64,000 nucleotides of DNA from Echinicola vietnamensis DSM 17526 (GTDB lineage: Bacteria > Bacteroidota > Bacteroidia > Cytophagales > Cyclobacteriaceae), in NCBI RefSeq assembly GCF_000325705.1, contig NC_019904.1:4280001-4344000 (forward strand). The letters run 5' to 3'. Below, piece by piece: positions 16,354-24,331 of the stretch; positions within the stretch are counted from its first letter, which is position 1, and every line of letters starts with the position of its first letter. A program made the position numbers and the translations under genes. The notes beneath the pieces were generated by a model. The model was not told where the DNA came from, did not search any database, and worked only from the letters and a program-made list of their open reading frames with translations.

Positions 16354-19300
16354 CTTGTTTTGGGGTTGAATGCGTGTAATACTGTAAGGTGATTTTACTC
16401 AGGAGGTATGCTTTTAGCGAATCCTGTGCTTGTTGTTCGATCGTCAGTGCATCATTGATGTTTTGGAGAAAGGTTACGTAATCGATCGCTCCCTCTTGAT
16501 AGGCCAACAAGGCTCCACGTTCTTGTTCTTTCGCCAATGGAAGGGCTTCAGACTCATAAAACTCAACAGCACTTTTCCATTTCAGGAATTGTTCCCTTGC
16601 CGCATCCATCGCCACGTTCAATTCCATTTTGGTTTGCAGTAATTTTTGGTTCGCTTGTTTTACTTCCAACTTTGCCGAGCGGACATCTGCTTGGTTTTGG
16701 TGAAATGCCAACGGTATACTGATGCCTAGCTGGAAGGTGGTAAAGCCCGAGATACCCTGAATTTCCTGTAGGCCATATTGGGCATATAATTTAGGCAAGT
16801 AACCCGTTTTGGCCACTTTTACGCCTTGTGCTGCTACTGCTTGATCCCGCTTAGCCAATAACACTTGCGGATGCTCCACCATATCATTTATGTCTTGACC
16901 AAGGGTCAATAGGTTACTTGGATCATTCGCTTGGACGGTAAAAAGAGTGTCACTAACCAGCCAAAGGTTAAACTTTTTCAGGCTGATCAGGTAATCTTTA
17001 TGGCTTTGCTCCTTCTGAATGGCTACTTGTTTGGCCTTATTCTGTGCACTTAACCATTCTAATTTACTAGTGGTCTGGGTCTCATACCGGATACGCGCCG
17101 CCCGTTCAAAGTGACCATACAAAGAATCCATTTTATCCAGTAGGGCATACTGCTGCTTGGCCAAGTAAGCCTCTACAAACGCAATGCTTACTTCCCGCGT
17201 TAAGGCGGCCGCGGACAACTCTTTGGAAGCTTCTGCCCATGAGACTTTCTCTTGTTGGTAAGTACTCTTGGCGGATATTCCGAAAATGTCCATCTGTTGC
17301 TGTTGGATGCCGATGGTGGTATAAACGCCCAAATCGTCTTTCACCTCCTCTCCTCCTGTGTAAACCTGCGTGTTCCCAAAGTCCCAGGCCTTCTTCTTTA
17401 GGACCGTCTGCTTTTCGATCTCAAGCTGGGCGTGCTCCAATAATGGATAGCGCTCATGGGCTCGAGCGATGGCTTCGTCCAAGGTGATGGGTTGGCTCTG
17501 GGCCATATTTTGGGCATCACTTCTTGTGGGCAGTAAAAACGCTCCCCACAAAACCATCAATATTAATCCTGCTTTTGGTGCTTTCATATTGTTTTGGGAT
17601 GATTCTAACCATTGATAAAGGATAGGGATAAGGAAAAGGGTAAGCAAAGTAGCTGTTAGCAAACCGCCAATCACCACCGTGGCCAATGGCCGCTGTACTT
17701 CTGCTCCGGCGGATTGGGAAATGGCCATCGGCAAAAAGCCCAAAATATCCGTTACAGCGGTCAGCAGAATGGGCCTTATCCTTCTTTTGGTACCCGTTTT
17801 TATCCGCTCCAAAAGGGATAAGTGACCTGCTTCTTTGAGTTCGTTAAGGCCATTGATAAGGACCAAGCCGTTTAGGACCGCCACACCAAACAATACGATA
17901 AAGCCGACCCCGGCAGAGATGCTGAAAGGCATGTCTCTAAGCCACAAAGCACCGATACCTCCTACGGCAGCCAGTGGAATGGCCATATAAATCATCAGTG
18001 TCTGTTTGAGGGAATTTAAGGCAAAAAATATCAAGATAAAGATGCTGGCCAACGCCACGGGAACGACTAACTGAAGCCGCTTGGACGCCCTCTCAAAATT
18101 CTCAAAGGCTCCTCCATAGCGAATGTAATATCCCGGAGGAAGTTCCAGTGAATCCTCAAGTGTATCCTGTATCTCTTTCACCAGTGAGGCAACGTCCCGT
18201 CCGCGTACATTGATCCCCACATAAGTACGACGGTTGGTATTGTCTCTGCTGATCTGCATAGGGCCAGGTTTATAGCTGATTTCAGCCACTTCCTTTAGTG
18301 GAATCTGATAATCCTCTGAAATATTCACATACAGATTTTTGATGTCTTCAATGCTCTTTCTACTCGAAGCATCCTGCCTGATGACCAAATCGAATCGTTT
18401 TTCTCCTTCGAATACCGCTCCAGCACTTTTTCCGGCAAATGCCGTCTGGACAATGGTATTGAGTGCCGAAACGTCCAAATCATATTGCGCCAGCTTTTCC
18501 CGATCATAGCGAATAGTCATTTGTGGCAAGCCCGTGGTTGCTTCTACCCTTAAATCTGCTACCCCGTCTATGCCTTGGATCAGTTGCCCGATGCTATTGG
18601 CTTTGGCCGCTAAAATGTCCAAATCTTCCCCAAACAACTTAATGGCGATGTCTTCTCTCACACCTGTAAGCAGCTCATTAAACCGCATTTCTATGGGTTG
18701 TGTAAACTCGTAATTGACACCGGGAATCACGCTGATTTTAGCTTTGATCTTTTCGATCAGCTCTTCCTTAGAGGAGGCCGATACCCATTCATCCTGTGGT
18801 TTTAGGATCACAAAACAATCTCCAATATCCATTGGCATGGGATCAGTGGGCACATCTGCCACCCCGAAACGGCTCATCACCTGCTCTACTTCCGGAAAGT
18901 TTTCAAGGATGATCTTTTCGACACGCGTGGAAGTAGCTACCGACTCCGATAGTGAGCTGCCGGGAGCGAGCATAATATGAAAAGCTATGTCTCCTTCATC
19001 CAGTTGTGGGATAAATTCTCCTCCCATGTTTTTAAAGAGAAAGCAAGTTGTCCCAAACAGCACAATGGCCATTCCCACAATCCATTTCCCCTTCTTCAAC
19101 GCTTGCTCCAAAAGTGGAACGTACTTAGATTCCAGCCACATGATGACCTTGTCACCCCAGCTTTTTCGGGTCGGCTTGGCCACTCGAATAAAAGCAGCAG
19201 ACATCATGGGCACATAGGTAAGGCAAAGGATCATGGCGCCAAGCATGGCAAAAATAAACGTCAATGCCATGGGCCGGAACATTTTTCCTTCCACCCCTTC

Positions 19301-20698
19301 AAGGGCCAAAATGGGCAAGAAAACGATGAGAATGATCAGCTGCCCAAAAAAAGCAGCATTCATCATCTTTTTGGAAGCTAAGGCCGCTTGCTTATCCCGG
19401 TCTTTGGCAGTCATCAACTTCGTTGTGGGTATTTTTTGGTGCAAATAATACACGGAACTTTCCACAATGATGACGGCACCATCGACGATTATCCCAAAAT
19501 CTATCGCCCCAAGGCTCATAAGGTTTGCCCATACCCCGAAAGCATTCATCATGATAAAGGCAAACAGCAAGCTCAGTGGAATGGTAGAAGCCACAATCAA
19601 TCCCCCTCTCCAATTTCCCAGCAGCAAAACCAATACAAAGACCACAATTAATCCTCCTTCCAATAAGTTGGTGCTGACGGTGGCAGTGGTTTCTTTGACC
19701 AAGTCGCTGCGATCCAAAAATGGTTTGATCCGCACTCCTTCAGGCAGACTTTGTTGGATTTGATTGATCCGTTCCTTTACGGCTGTAATTACTTTTTCGG
19801 AATTTGCCCCTTTTAGCATAAGGATCATACCGCCTACAGCCTCTCCTTTGCCATTTTTGGTAAATGCTCCATAGCGAACCGCATGGCCAAACCTTACCTC
19901 CGCTACATCTTTTATTTTGAGAGGAATACCATTTTGGTTGGCGACGGTGATGTTTCGGATGTCATCCAGGCTTCTGACCAATCCTTCTCCACGGATAAAG
20001 TTGGCATGGTGGTTTCGTTCGATGTAGGCTCCACCAGTATTTTGATTGTTCTTTGCTAAAGCGGCATAAATATCACTTATACTGATACCGATTGCGCTCA
20101 GTTCATCTGGATCGACCGCCACTTCATATTGCTTTATTTTCCCTCCAAAGGCATTCACCTCAACGACCCCAGGGACCATTGCCATCTGTCGCTTGACGAT
20201 CCAGTCCTGAATCGTCCGCAGTTGTGTAAGGGTATAGTGGTCGCGGAAAGCACTATCTACCTCCAGGGTGTACTGGTATATTTCTCCCAGACCGGTACTG
20301 ATGGGCCCCATGCTGGGTTTGCCAAAGCCATCTGGTATTTCGTCCCGGACCTGGTTTAGCTTCTCTGCTACCAGCTGCCTGGGCAAATAGGTGCCTTGAT
20401 CATCCTCAAAAACGATGGTCACCACGGATAAGCCAAACCGGGAAACGGACCTGACTTCTTTTACCCCCGGTAGGTTGGCCATCGCCAGTTCCACCGGATA
20501 GGTAACAAACTGCTCAATATCTTCGGTACCTAAGTTAGGTGCTTGGGTGATGACTTGTACCTGATTATTGGTAATATCAGGTACAGCGTCTATCGGAACT
20601 TGCAGCATACTCCAAACCCCAAGACCTATTAATGCCAAGGTAAAAAGTCCGATAATGAGCTTATTTTTAATTGAAAATGTAATAAGCCTATTGATCAT
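16343..20698 (-). CDS. czcA: Heavy-metal RND efflux pump fused to a TolC-like outer membrane factor
   Basis: A 1451-residue fusion; the frame opens at 20740, but the ATG at 20698 (MINRLITFSIKN) is the canonical CzcA/CusA start. Residues 1-1035 are a complete HME-RND pump with 12 membrane helices and two periplasmic porter domains. Helix 4 reads DFGIIVDGAVIIVE (D400, D406, E413), the signature of divalent-cation (Zn/Co/Cd) pumps rather than the Cu/Ag type. From about residue 1038 a second signal-like segment (MKAPKAGLILMVLWG, then RSDAQ) leads into about 400 residues of helical outer membrane efflux protein (two repeats, ITLDEAIARAHERYP onward). Fusions of this kind are known in Bacteroidota. 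The adaptor gene is directly coupled downstream. Confidence 0.92.
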   Translation of the reverse strand: MINRLITFSIKNKLIIGLFTLALIGLGVWSMLQVPIDAVPDITNNQVQVITQAPNLGTEDIEQFVTYPVELAMANLPGVKEVRSVSRFGLSVVTIVFEDDQGTYLPRQLVAEKLNQVRDEIPDGFGKPSMGPISTGLGEIYQYTLEVDSAFRDHYTLTQLRTIQDWIVKRQMAMVPGVVEVNAFGGKIKQYEVAVDPDELSAIGISISDIYAALAKNNQNTGGAYIERNHHANFIRGEGLVRSLDDIRNITVANQNGIPLKIKDVAEVRFGHAVRYGAFTKNGKGEAVGGMILMLKGANSEKVITAVKERINQIQQSLPEGVRIKPFLDRSDLVKETTATVSTNLLEGGLIVVFVLVLLLGNWRGGLIVASTIPLSLLFAFIMMNAFGVWANLMSLGAIDFGIIVDGAVIIVESSVYYLHQKIPTTKLMTAKDRDKQAALASKKMMNAAFFGQLIILIVFLPILALEGVEGKMFRPMALTFIFAMLGAMILCLTYVPMMSAAFIRVAKPTRKSWGDKVIMWLESKYVPLLEQALKKGKWIVGMAIVLFGTTCFLFKNMGGEFIPQLDEGDIAFHIMLAPGSSLSESVATSTRVEKIILENFPEVEQVMSRFGVADVPTDPMPMDIGDCFVILKPQDEWVSASSKEELIEKIKAKISVIPGVNYEFTQPIEMRFNELLTGVREDIAIKLFGEDLDILAAKANSIGQLIQGIDGVADLRVEATTGLPQMTIRYDREKLAQYDLDVSALNTIVQTAFAGKSAGAVFEGEKRFDLVIRQDASSRKSIEDIKNLYVNISEDYQIPLKEVAEISYKPGPMQISRDNTNRRTYVGINVRGRDVASLVKEIQDTLEDSLELPPGYYIRYGGAFENFERASKRLQLVVPVALASIFILIFFALNSLKQTLMIYMAIPLAAVGGIGALWLRDMPFSISAGVGFIVLFGVAVLNGLVLINGLNELKEAGHLSLLERIKTGTKRRIRPILLTAVTDILGFLPMAISQSAGAEVQRPLATVVIGGLLTATLLTLFLIPILYQWLESSQNNMKAPKAGLILMVLWGAFLLPTRSDAQNMAQSQPITLDEAIARAHERYPLLEHAQLEIEKQTVLKKKAWDFGNTQVYTGGEEVKDDLGVYTTIGIQQQQMDIFGISAKSTYQQEKVSWAEASKELSAAALTREVSIAFVEAYLAKQQYALLDKMDSLYGHFERAARIRYETQTTSKLEWLSAQNKAKQVAIQKEQSHKDYLISLKKFNLWLVSDTLFTVQANDPSNLLTLGQDINDMVEHPQVLLAKRDQAVAAQGVKVAKTGYLPKLYAQYGLQEIQGISGFTTFQLGISIPLAFHQNQADVRSAKLEVKQANQKLLQTKMELNVAMDAAREQFLKWKSAVEFYESEALPLAKEQERGALLAYQEGAIDYVTFLQNINDALTIEQQAQDSLKAYLLSKITLQYYTHSTPKQDEY

Positions 20699-20812
20699 GT
20701 CAATGATTTTTTGATTTGAAAGGACATCACAGGAAACCATAGGGCTCCATGCATGACACTATGGTTGTAAAAGAAAACAAAAGGATGTCTCGAATTGAAT
20801 TCGTGAAGGATC

Positions 20813-21072
20813 GCTGATAGTGTGACGTTAACCGACTGCTACATGACGCTGTACAGCACTGCACTAGCAAGGTGACTGGGGAAATTTATCGTTACTTGGC
20901 CTGGCCACATCGTCGCAAAAGTCAAAAGCCATTTGCGATAAGGTCGAATCCACAAGCCTTGGCGGAATACCCCAAGCGGTAAAGTGGGTTCCTCCTCTTA
21001 ACTGAGGGAAATGCCATAAGTAACCGACGTTTTAGTCCCAAGTCGAGTGTTCAACGAGACATTACTATCAGC
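20813..21072 (-). ncRNA. Candidate structured RNA / leader element upstream of the metal efflux pump
   Basis: A 260-nt non-coding stretch closed by complementary ends (GCTGATAGT at 20813-20821 with ACTATCAGC at 21064-21072). A second nested pairing is GTTACTT (20891-20897) with AAGTAAC (21018-21024). Three hairpins lie inside: TCGCAAA/TTTGCGA (20913-20919 / 20932-20938), CCAC..CTTGG/CCAAG..GTGG (20950-20987) and TTCC..CTC/GAG..GGAA (20989-21010). It ends 115 nt before the pump start on the minus strand, so it would form part of the leader. It is more G+C-rich than neighbouring spacers. I do not recognise a known riboswitch class. Strand is inferred from context, and a small mobile element is an alternative. 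Confidence 0.45.
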
Positions 21073-21087
21073 TTAACTAAAACAGAT

Positions 21088-21411
21088 TTATGATATGAGA
21101 TCTTTTGGAGGCTTTAAAAAGTCAAAAGCATGCATTCCTTTACCATCACTGGAAGCTATGGAATGATTGGCTGTAAATTGCCGAATAAAAGAAACTTGGG
21201 GCCTATCCCCTACTACATAATGAATATGGCAACAGTGACAAACACACAAAGGGGAACAATGATCTTCGTCAGCGTGCTGGGAGTGGTGCCCATCCATCGC
21301 CACCACCACAGTTTCTGTCGAGTCTGCCCGTGTCACTGAAGTATCATCCGCACAGGGAATCACCAGTAATATCAGCAAGTAATAACTCAATATGACTTGA
21401 AGTATTTTCAT
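21088..21411 (-). CDS. Small His/Cys-rich exported protein, probably DUF6660 family
   Basis: 107 residues from the ATG at 21411 (frame opens at 21429). A hydrophobic signal (MKILQVILSYYLLILLVIP) is followed by a histidine- and cysteine-rich patch, DGHHSQHADEDHCSPLCVCH then CCHIHY, which looks suited to binding metal. Short proteins with this CSPxCxCxCC pattern are common beside CusA/CzcA efflux genes in Bacteroidota and are usually called DUF6660. A periplasmic metal buffer or sensor is a reasonable guess, not established. Confidence 0.75.
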   Translation of the reverse strand: MKILQVILSYYLLILLVIPCADDTSVTRADSTETVVVAMDGHHSQHADEDHCSPLCVCHCCHIHYVVGDRPQVSFIRQFTANHSIASSDGKGMHAFDFLKPPKDLIS

Positions 21412-21484
21412 TATTTGTAAAGGTACCAAATTAAGGCATGCAATAGGTATGCAAAATCAAATTTCTACCAGGCAGAAGGGATAT

Positions 21485-21862
21485 TTATACAGATTTTCCT
21501 GCTAAAACCAACGCTTCCTTGACCTTCTGTACCAAGGTTTTGGCTTTAAAAGGTTTTTTCAAAATTATGGTGTTTGAAATAGCTTCAATCTCTGCTTCAA
21601 ACCTTACCTGAGAATATACATCCGAAACAAACATCACTGGAATTTGATGGTACTTTCGCAGGAGGTTCACCAATTCAGGCCCAGAAGCGTAGCGTTCCAG
21701 AAAAGCGCTAAGGATAAATAGATCCGGTTTGAATGCACAAAAACCGTCCTTAAGGTCGTTTACACTGTCGATTTCCTTTAATTCATGCCCCTCCAATTCA
21801 AGGATTTCCTGCATATTATCGGATAAACTTTGATCCTTTTCCAGGATTAAAATTTTGGCCAT
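21485..21862 (-). CDS. Atypical receiver-domain protein lacking the phosphoacceptor Asp
   Basis: 125 residues with the alternating alpha/beta pattern of a CheY receiver: ILILEKD at the first strand, VMFVSDVY at the fourth and LKKPF with Lys103 at the fifth. At the phosphorylation site the usual aspartate is Ser52 (DLFILSAF), and the acidic pocket is reduced to E8-K9-D10. This predicts a receiver that cannot be phosphorylated in the normal way. No output domain is attached. It lies 74 nt upstream of the His/Cys-rich gene in the same orientation, so it may be co-expressed with the efflux genes, but the link is positional only. Confidence 0.8.
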   Translation of the reverse strand: MAKILILEKDQSLSDNMQEILELEGHELKEIDSVNDLKDGFCAFKPDLFILSAFLERYASGPELVNLLRKYHQIPVMFVSDVYSQVRFEAEIEAISNTIILKKPFKAKTLVQKVKEALVLAGKSV

Positions 21863-22244
21863 TATTGTTTTTTTTGTTTGGGTGATTAATCGTTTGTTAG
21901 CTTTGCTTGTATTTTTTCATCATGATGCTAAATAATGCAACAAGGTTAGAATGGGGGATTAAGGAATCATTTGTGCAAATTTTAGATAAAGTTTGATCGA
22001 ATAAACAAAGTACTTAATTTACGAAACAAAACGCAAATATAGTTTTATGAACATAGAAATTAACCTTTTAGCGGATGAGTGATGGTATTAAAGGAAATGT
22101 ACGTTTTTAATGCCTTTAGCGCTGAAATCATGCATACGGAGTTCACTAAGGTTATATTTATGTGAATTTTTTATCAAACGAATTAATAGCTTAACATTTT
22201 AATTAGTTTTACCTTCAAATAATTTCTAATTAAGAACACTTTCT
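21863..22244 (+). other. Divergent A+T-rich spacer
   Basis: About 380 nt between the leftward receiver gene and the rightward lipoprotein gene. It is A+T-rich and should carry both promoters. I see no gene, strong hairpin or repeat in it. Confidence 0.4.
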
Positions 22245-23018
22245 ATGAAATCGCTAATTTTCCTTATTTTTCTTTTTCCTTTACTTATATCCTGCGAATC
22301 AAAGATGGATTTCCACCACAATAAAATCATTGCACACCGAGGTGCTTGGAAAGAATTTAATTTCCCTCAAAATTCCTTAGCATCCTTAGAAAGAGCTGTT
22401 GAACTCGGCTGTGAGGGGTCTGAGTTTGATGTTTGGATGACTGCAGACAGTGTATTGGTCGTGAATCATGATGCTGATTTTGAAGGGATGGTCATCGAAG
22501 AAAGTACCTATGCAGAACTGCTGACCATAAAACATAAAAATGGCGAGAAGATTTCTACGGTGGAAGAATACCTGAAAAAGGGAATGGAACAAAGATCCAC
22601 GAAACTGATTTTTGAAATTAAGCCTTCCAAAATAAGTACAGAAAGGAGCGAGTTTATAGCGGAACAGTCTGTCAAAACTGTACAGCGTCTAGGGGCTGAA
22701 AAATGGGTGGATTATATTACTTTTAGTTATGAAGGGGGCCTTCGTGCCATCGCCCTTGATCCATCAGCGAATGTCGCATACCTTGGTGGTGATAAATCCC
22801 CTGCAGCACTTCATGAAGCTGGGTTCTTTGGGTTTGATTATAATATCAAGCTTTTGCGTCAAAAGCCTGAATGGATCAAGGAAGCGCAGAATCTAGGATT
22901 GACGGTAAATGCCTGGACGGTAAATAAGAAAGCGGATATGCAATGGCTCCTCGACCAAAATGTGGACTTCATCACCACTGACGAACCGGAAATGCTTTTT
23001 AAGTTGATCAATGAATAA
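22245..23018 (+). CDS. Glycerophosphodiester phosphodiesterase family lipoprotein
   Basis: 257 residues with a lipobox LLISC (Cys17). The GDPD TIM-barrel motifs are complete at the start: HRG (31-33), the E60/D62 pair in CEGSEFDVW, and H75 in VVNHDADFEG. The C-terminal NAWTVNKKADMQWLL and ITTDEPE are also typical. The family cleaves glycerophosphodiesters to glycerol-3-phosphate and an alcohol; related Bacteroidota members may act on other phosphodiesters or sugars. It should be anchored on the periplasmic side. It is transcribed alone and converges on the barrel gene that follows, 18 nt away. Confidence 0.92.
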   Translation: MKSLIFLIFLFPLLISCESKMDFHHNKIIAHRGAWKEFNFPQNSLASLERAVELGCEGSEFDVWMTADSVLVVNHDADFEGMVIEESTYAELLTIKHKNGEKISTVEEYLKKGMEQRSTKLIFEIKPSKISTERSEFIAEQSVKTVQRLGAEKWVDYITFSYEGGLRAIALDPSANVAYLGGDKSPAALHEAGFFGFDYNIKLLRQKPEWIKEAQNLGLTVNAWTVNKKADMQWLLDQNVDFITTDEPEMLFKLINE

Positions 23019-23036
23019 AGGGTACCGTTCTCCCAA

Positions 23037-24212
23037 TCAAAAAGCCTCGCCTATATAGATGTAAAATCCATGGCCTTCTTTGGTAAAGGCCGCATCGATA
23101 CGGGTATAAATGTCTTTGGAAGGGAACAGTAAAAAGCGCAATCCAGCCCCTGCGGACCATACCACCTTATCCAGAGAAAGGTTACTGAAATCGTCAAAGA
23201 CCGTCCCCGTGCCACCAAACACTGCTGCGCCAAACCGCTTGGAAAAGCCTAACGGTATCGGCAAGAATCGCAATTCCACCTGGGTGGTGAGGTAATTATT
23301 GTCTCGGTAACGACCATAGTAATAGCCTCGCATCATACTCTCTCCGCCGAGGGCACTCATCATGTTAAATGGAACATCACCGGTATTGAACTGCCCGAAT
23401 AACTGGGCCGCAAGGACATTGTTCTTACTTATGGGTCGGTAAATTCGGTTATCGGTAATAATGGTGGCAAACTCATATTTACCCGCCCAAAATGGAGCAT
23501 ATTGGATATAAGCCAATTCCGAGAAGAGTCCATCTCGGACATTGAGTACATTATGTCTATTGTCATAAACCAAACCGAGCCCAAGGCCAACATTGGTAGA
23601 ACCTTCTGCTCCCACCGGATAAGTGATTTCTGTACCTTCTTCTCGGGGTTGAAATGCCACTGAACCAAAATTGTTAAAGTCCAACTCCATCCCCAGGTAA
23701 AAGTCCTTCTTCAATTTTCGTAACACCCGCTCCTTGATCAATATTTGACGTGAATCTACGACAGCCAAATAATCGCTGGGTGTGCTTGGCCCAATTCCGT
23801 AATAGTACATTGGGAAGCGCTGAAATCGAAGTTTACCCAAGAAAAACCAATCTTCTTTATCTGTATAAATGGCATGGTCAAACCACAAGCCATATTGCCC
23901 TTCCAAGGTGACAAAGGTGAAACCATTGATTTCACTTAACCGGTTGGTCGTATCCCTATTGGCATAAAACACATATAAGGAGCTAAGGCCTATTTCCCAG
24001 CTGGTTTCAGGAGCGTAGGCCAAAGTCGGGTAAAATAAAAACCGAGGCTGGGCTACATCACTGGTGTCGTTTATCAACCCGTTGATATAACGGTGGATAA
24101 ATCCATTTTTTTGACCGGACTTTGCTCCACTACGGGATTCAGTTTCTTGAGCTTCAACCGTCTCAGCATTAAAACTCCATACTAAAAATAAAATGAGAAT
24201 GTTTCTTTTCAT
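23037..24212 (-). CDS. BamA/TamA-like (bacterial surface antigen D15) outer membrane barrel, no POTRA
   Basis: 391 residues with a signal peptide ending near ETVEAQE. The body is a 16-strand-type barrel with the D15 features PVGAEGSTNVGLGLGLVYDNRHN and GGESMMRGYYYGRYRD, here read as separate motifs, and a C-terminal aromatic end (YIGEAF). The length leaves no space for POTRA domains, so this is the short BamA-like class, not the essential insertase. Its substrate is unknown. It converges with the phosphodiesterase gene and has no clear operon partner. Confidence 0.85.
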   Translation of the reverse strand: MKRNILILFLVWSFNAETVEAQETESRSGAKSGQKNGFIHRYINGLINDTSDVAQPRFLFYPTLAYAPETSWEIGLSSLYVFYANRDTTNRLSEINGFTFVTLEGQYGLWFDHAIYTDKEDWFFLGKLRFQRFPMYYYGIGPSTPSDYLAVVDSRQILIKERVLRKLKKDFYLGMELDFNNFGSVAFQPREEGTEITYPVGAEGSTNVGLGLGLVYDNRHNVLNVRDGLFSELAYIQYAPFWAGKYEFATIITDNRIYRPISKNNVLAAQLFGQFNTGDVPFNMMSALGGESMMRGYYYGRYRDNNYLTTQVELRFLPIPLGFSKRFGAAVFGGTGTVFDDFSNLSLDKVVWSAGAGLRFLLFPSKDIYTRIDAAFTKEGHGFYIYIGEAF

Positions 24213-24331
24213 CCAATTGCATTAACACGTTGGGATAATAACGCATAATGGATCAATGTTGTTTATATAATTCATAAAACGTGGACTGTTTTCGAGAGAT
24301 TTTACTGCTTATTATCAAAAAACATTTCGCA

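Noticed and set aside
20813..21072. Cobalamin riboswitch, tmRNA or RNase P RNA as an explanation of the structured leader
   Set aside because: I looked for the B12 box, the tmRNA tRNA-like end and tag frame, and the RNase P conserved core on both strands and found none.
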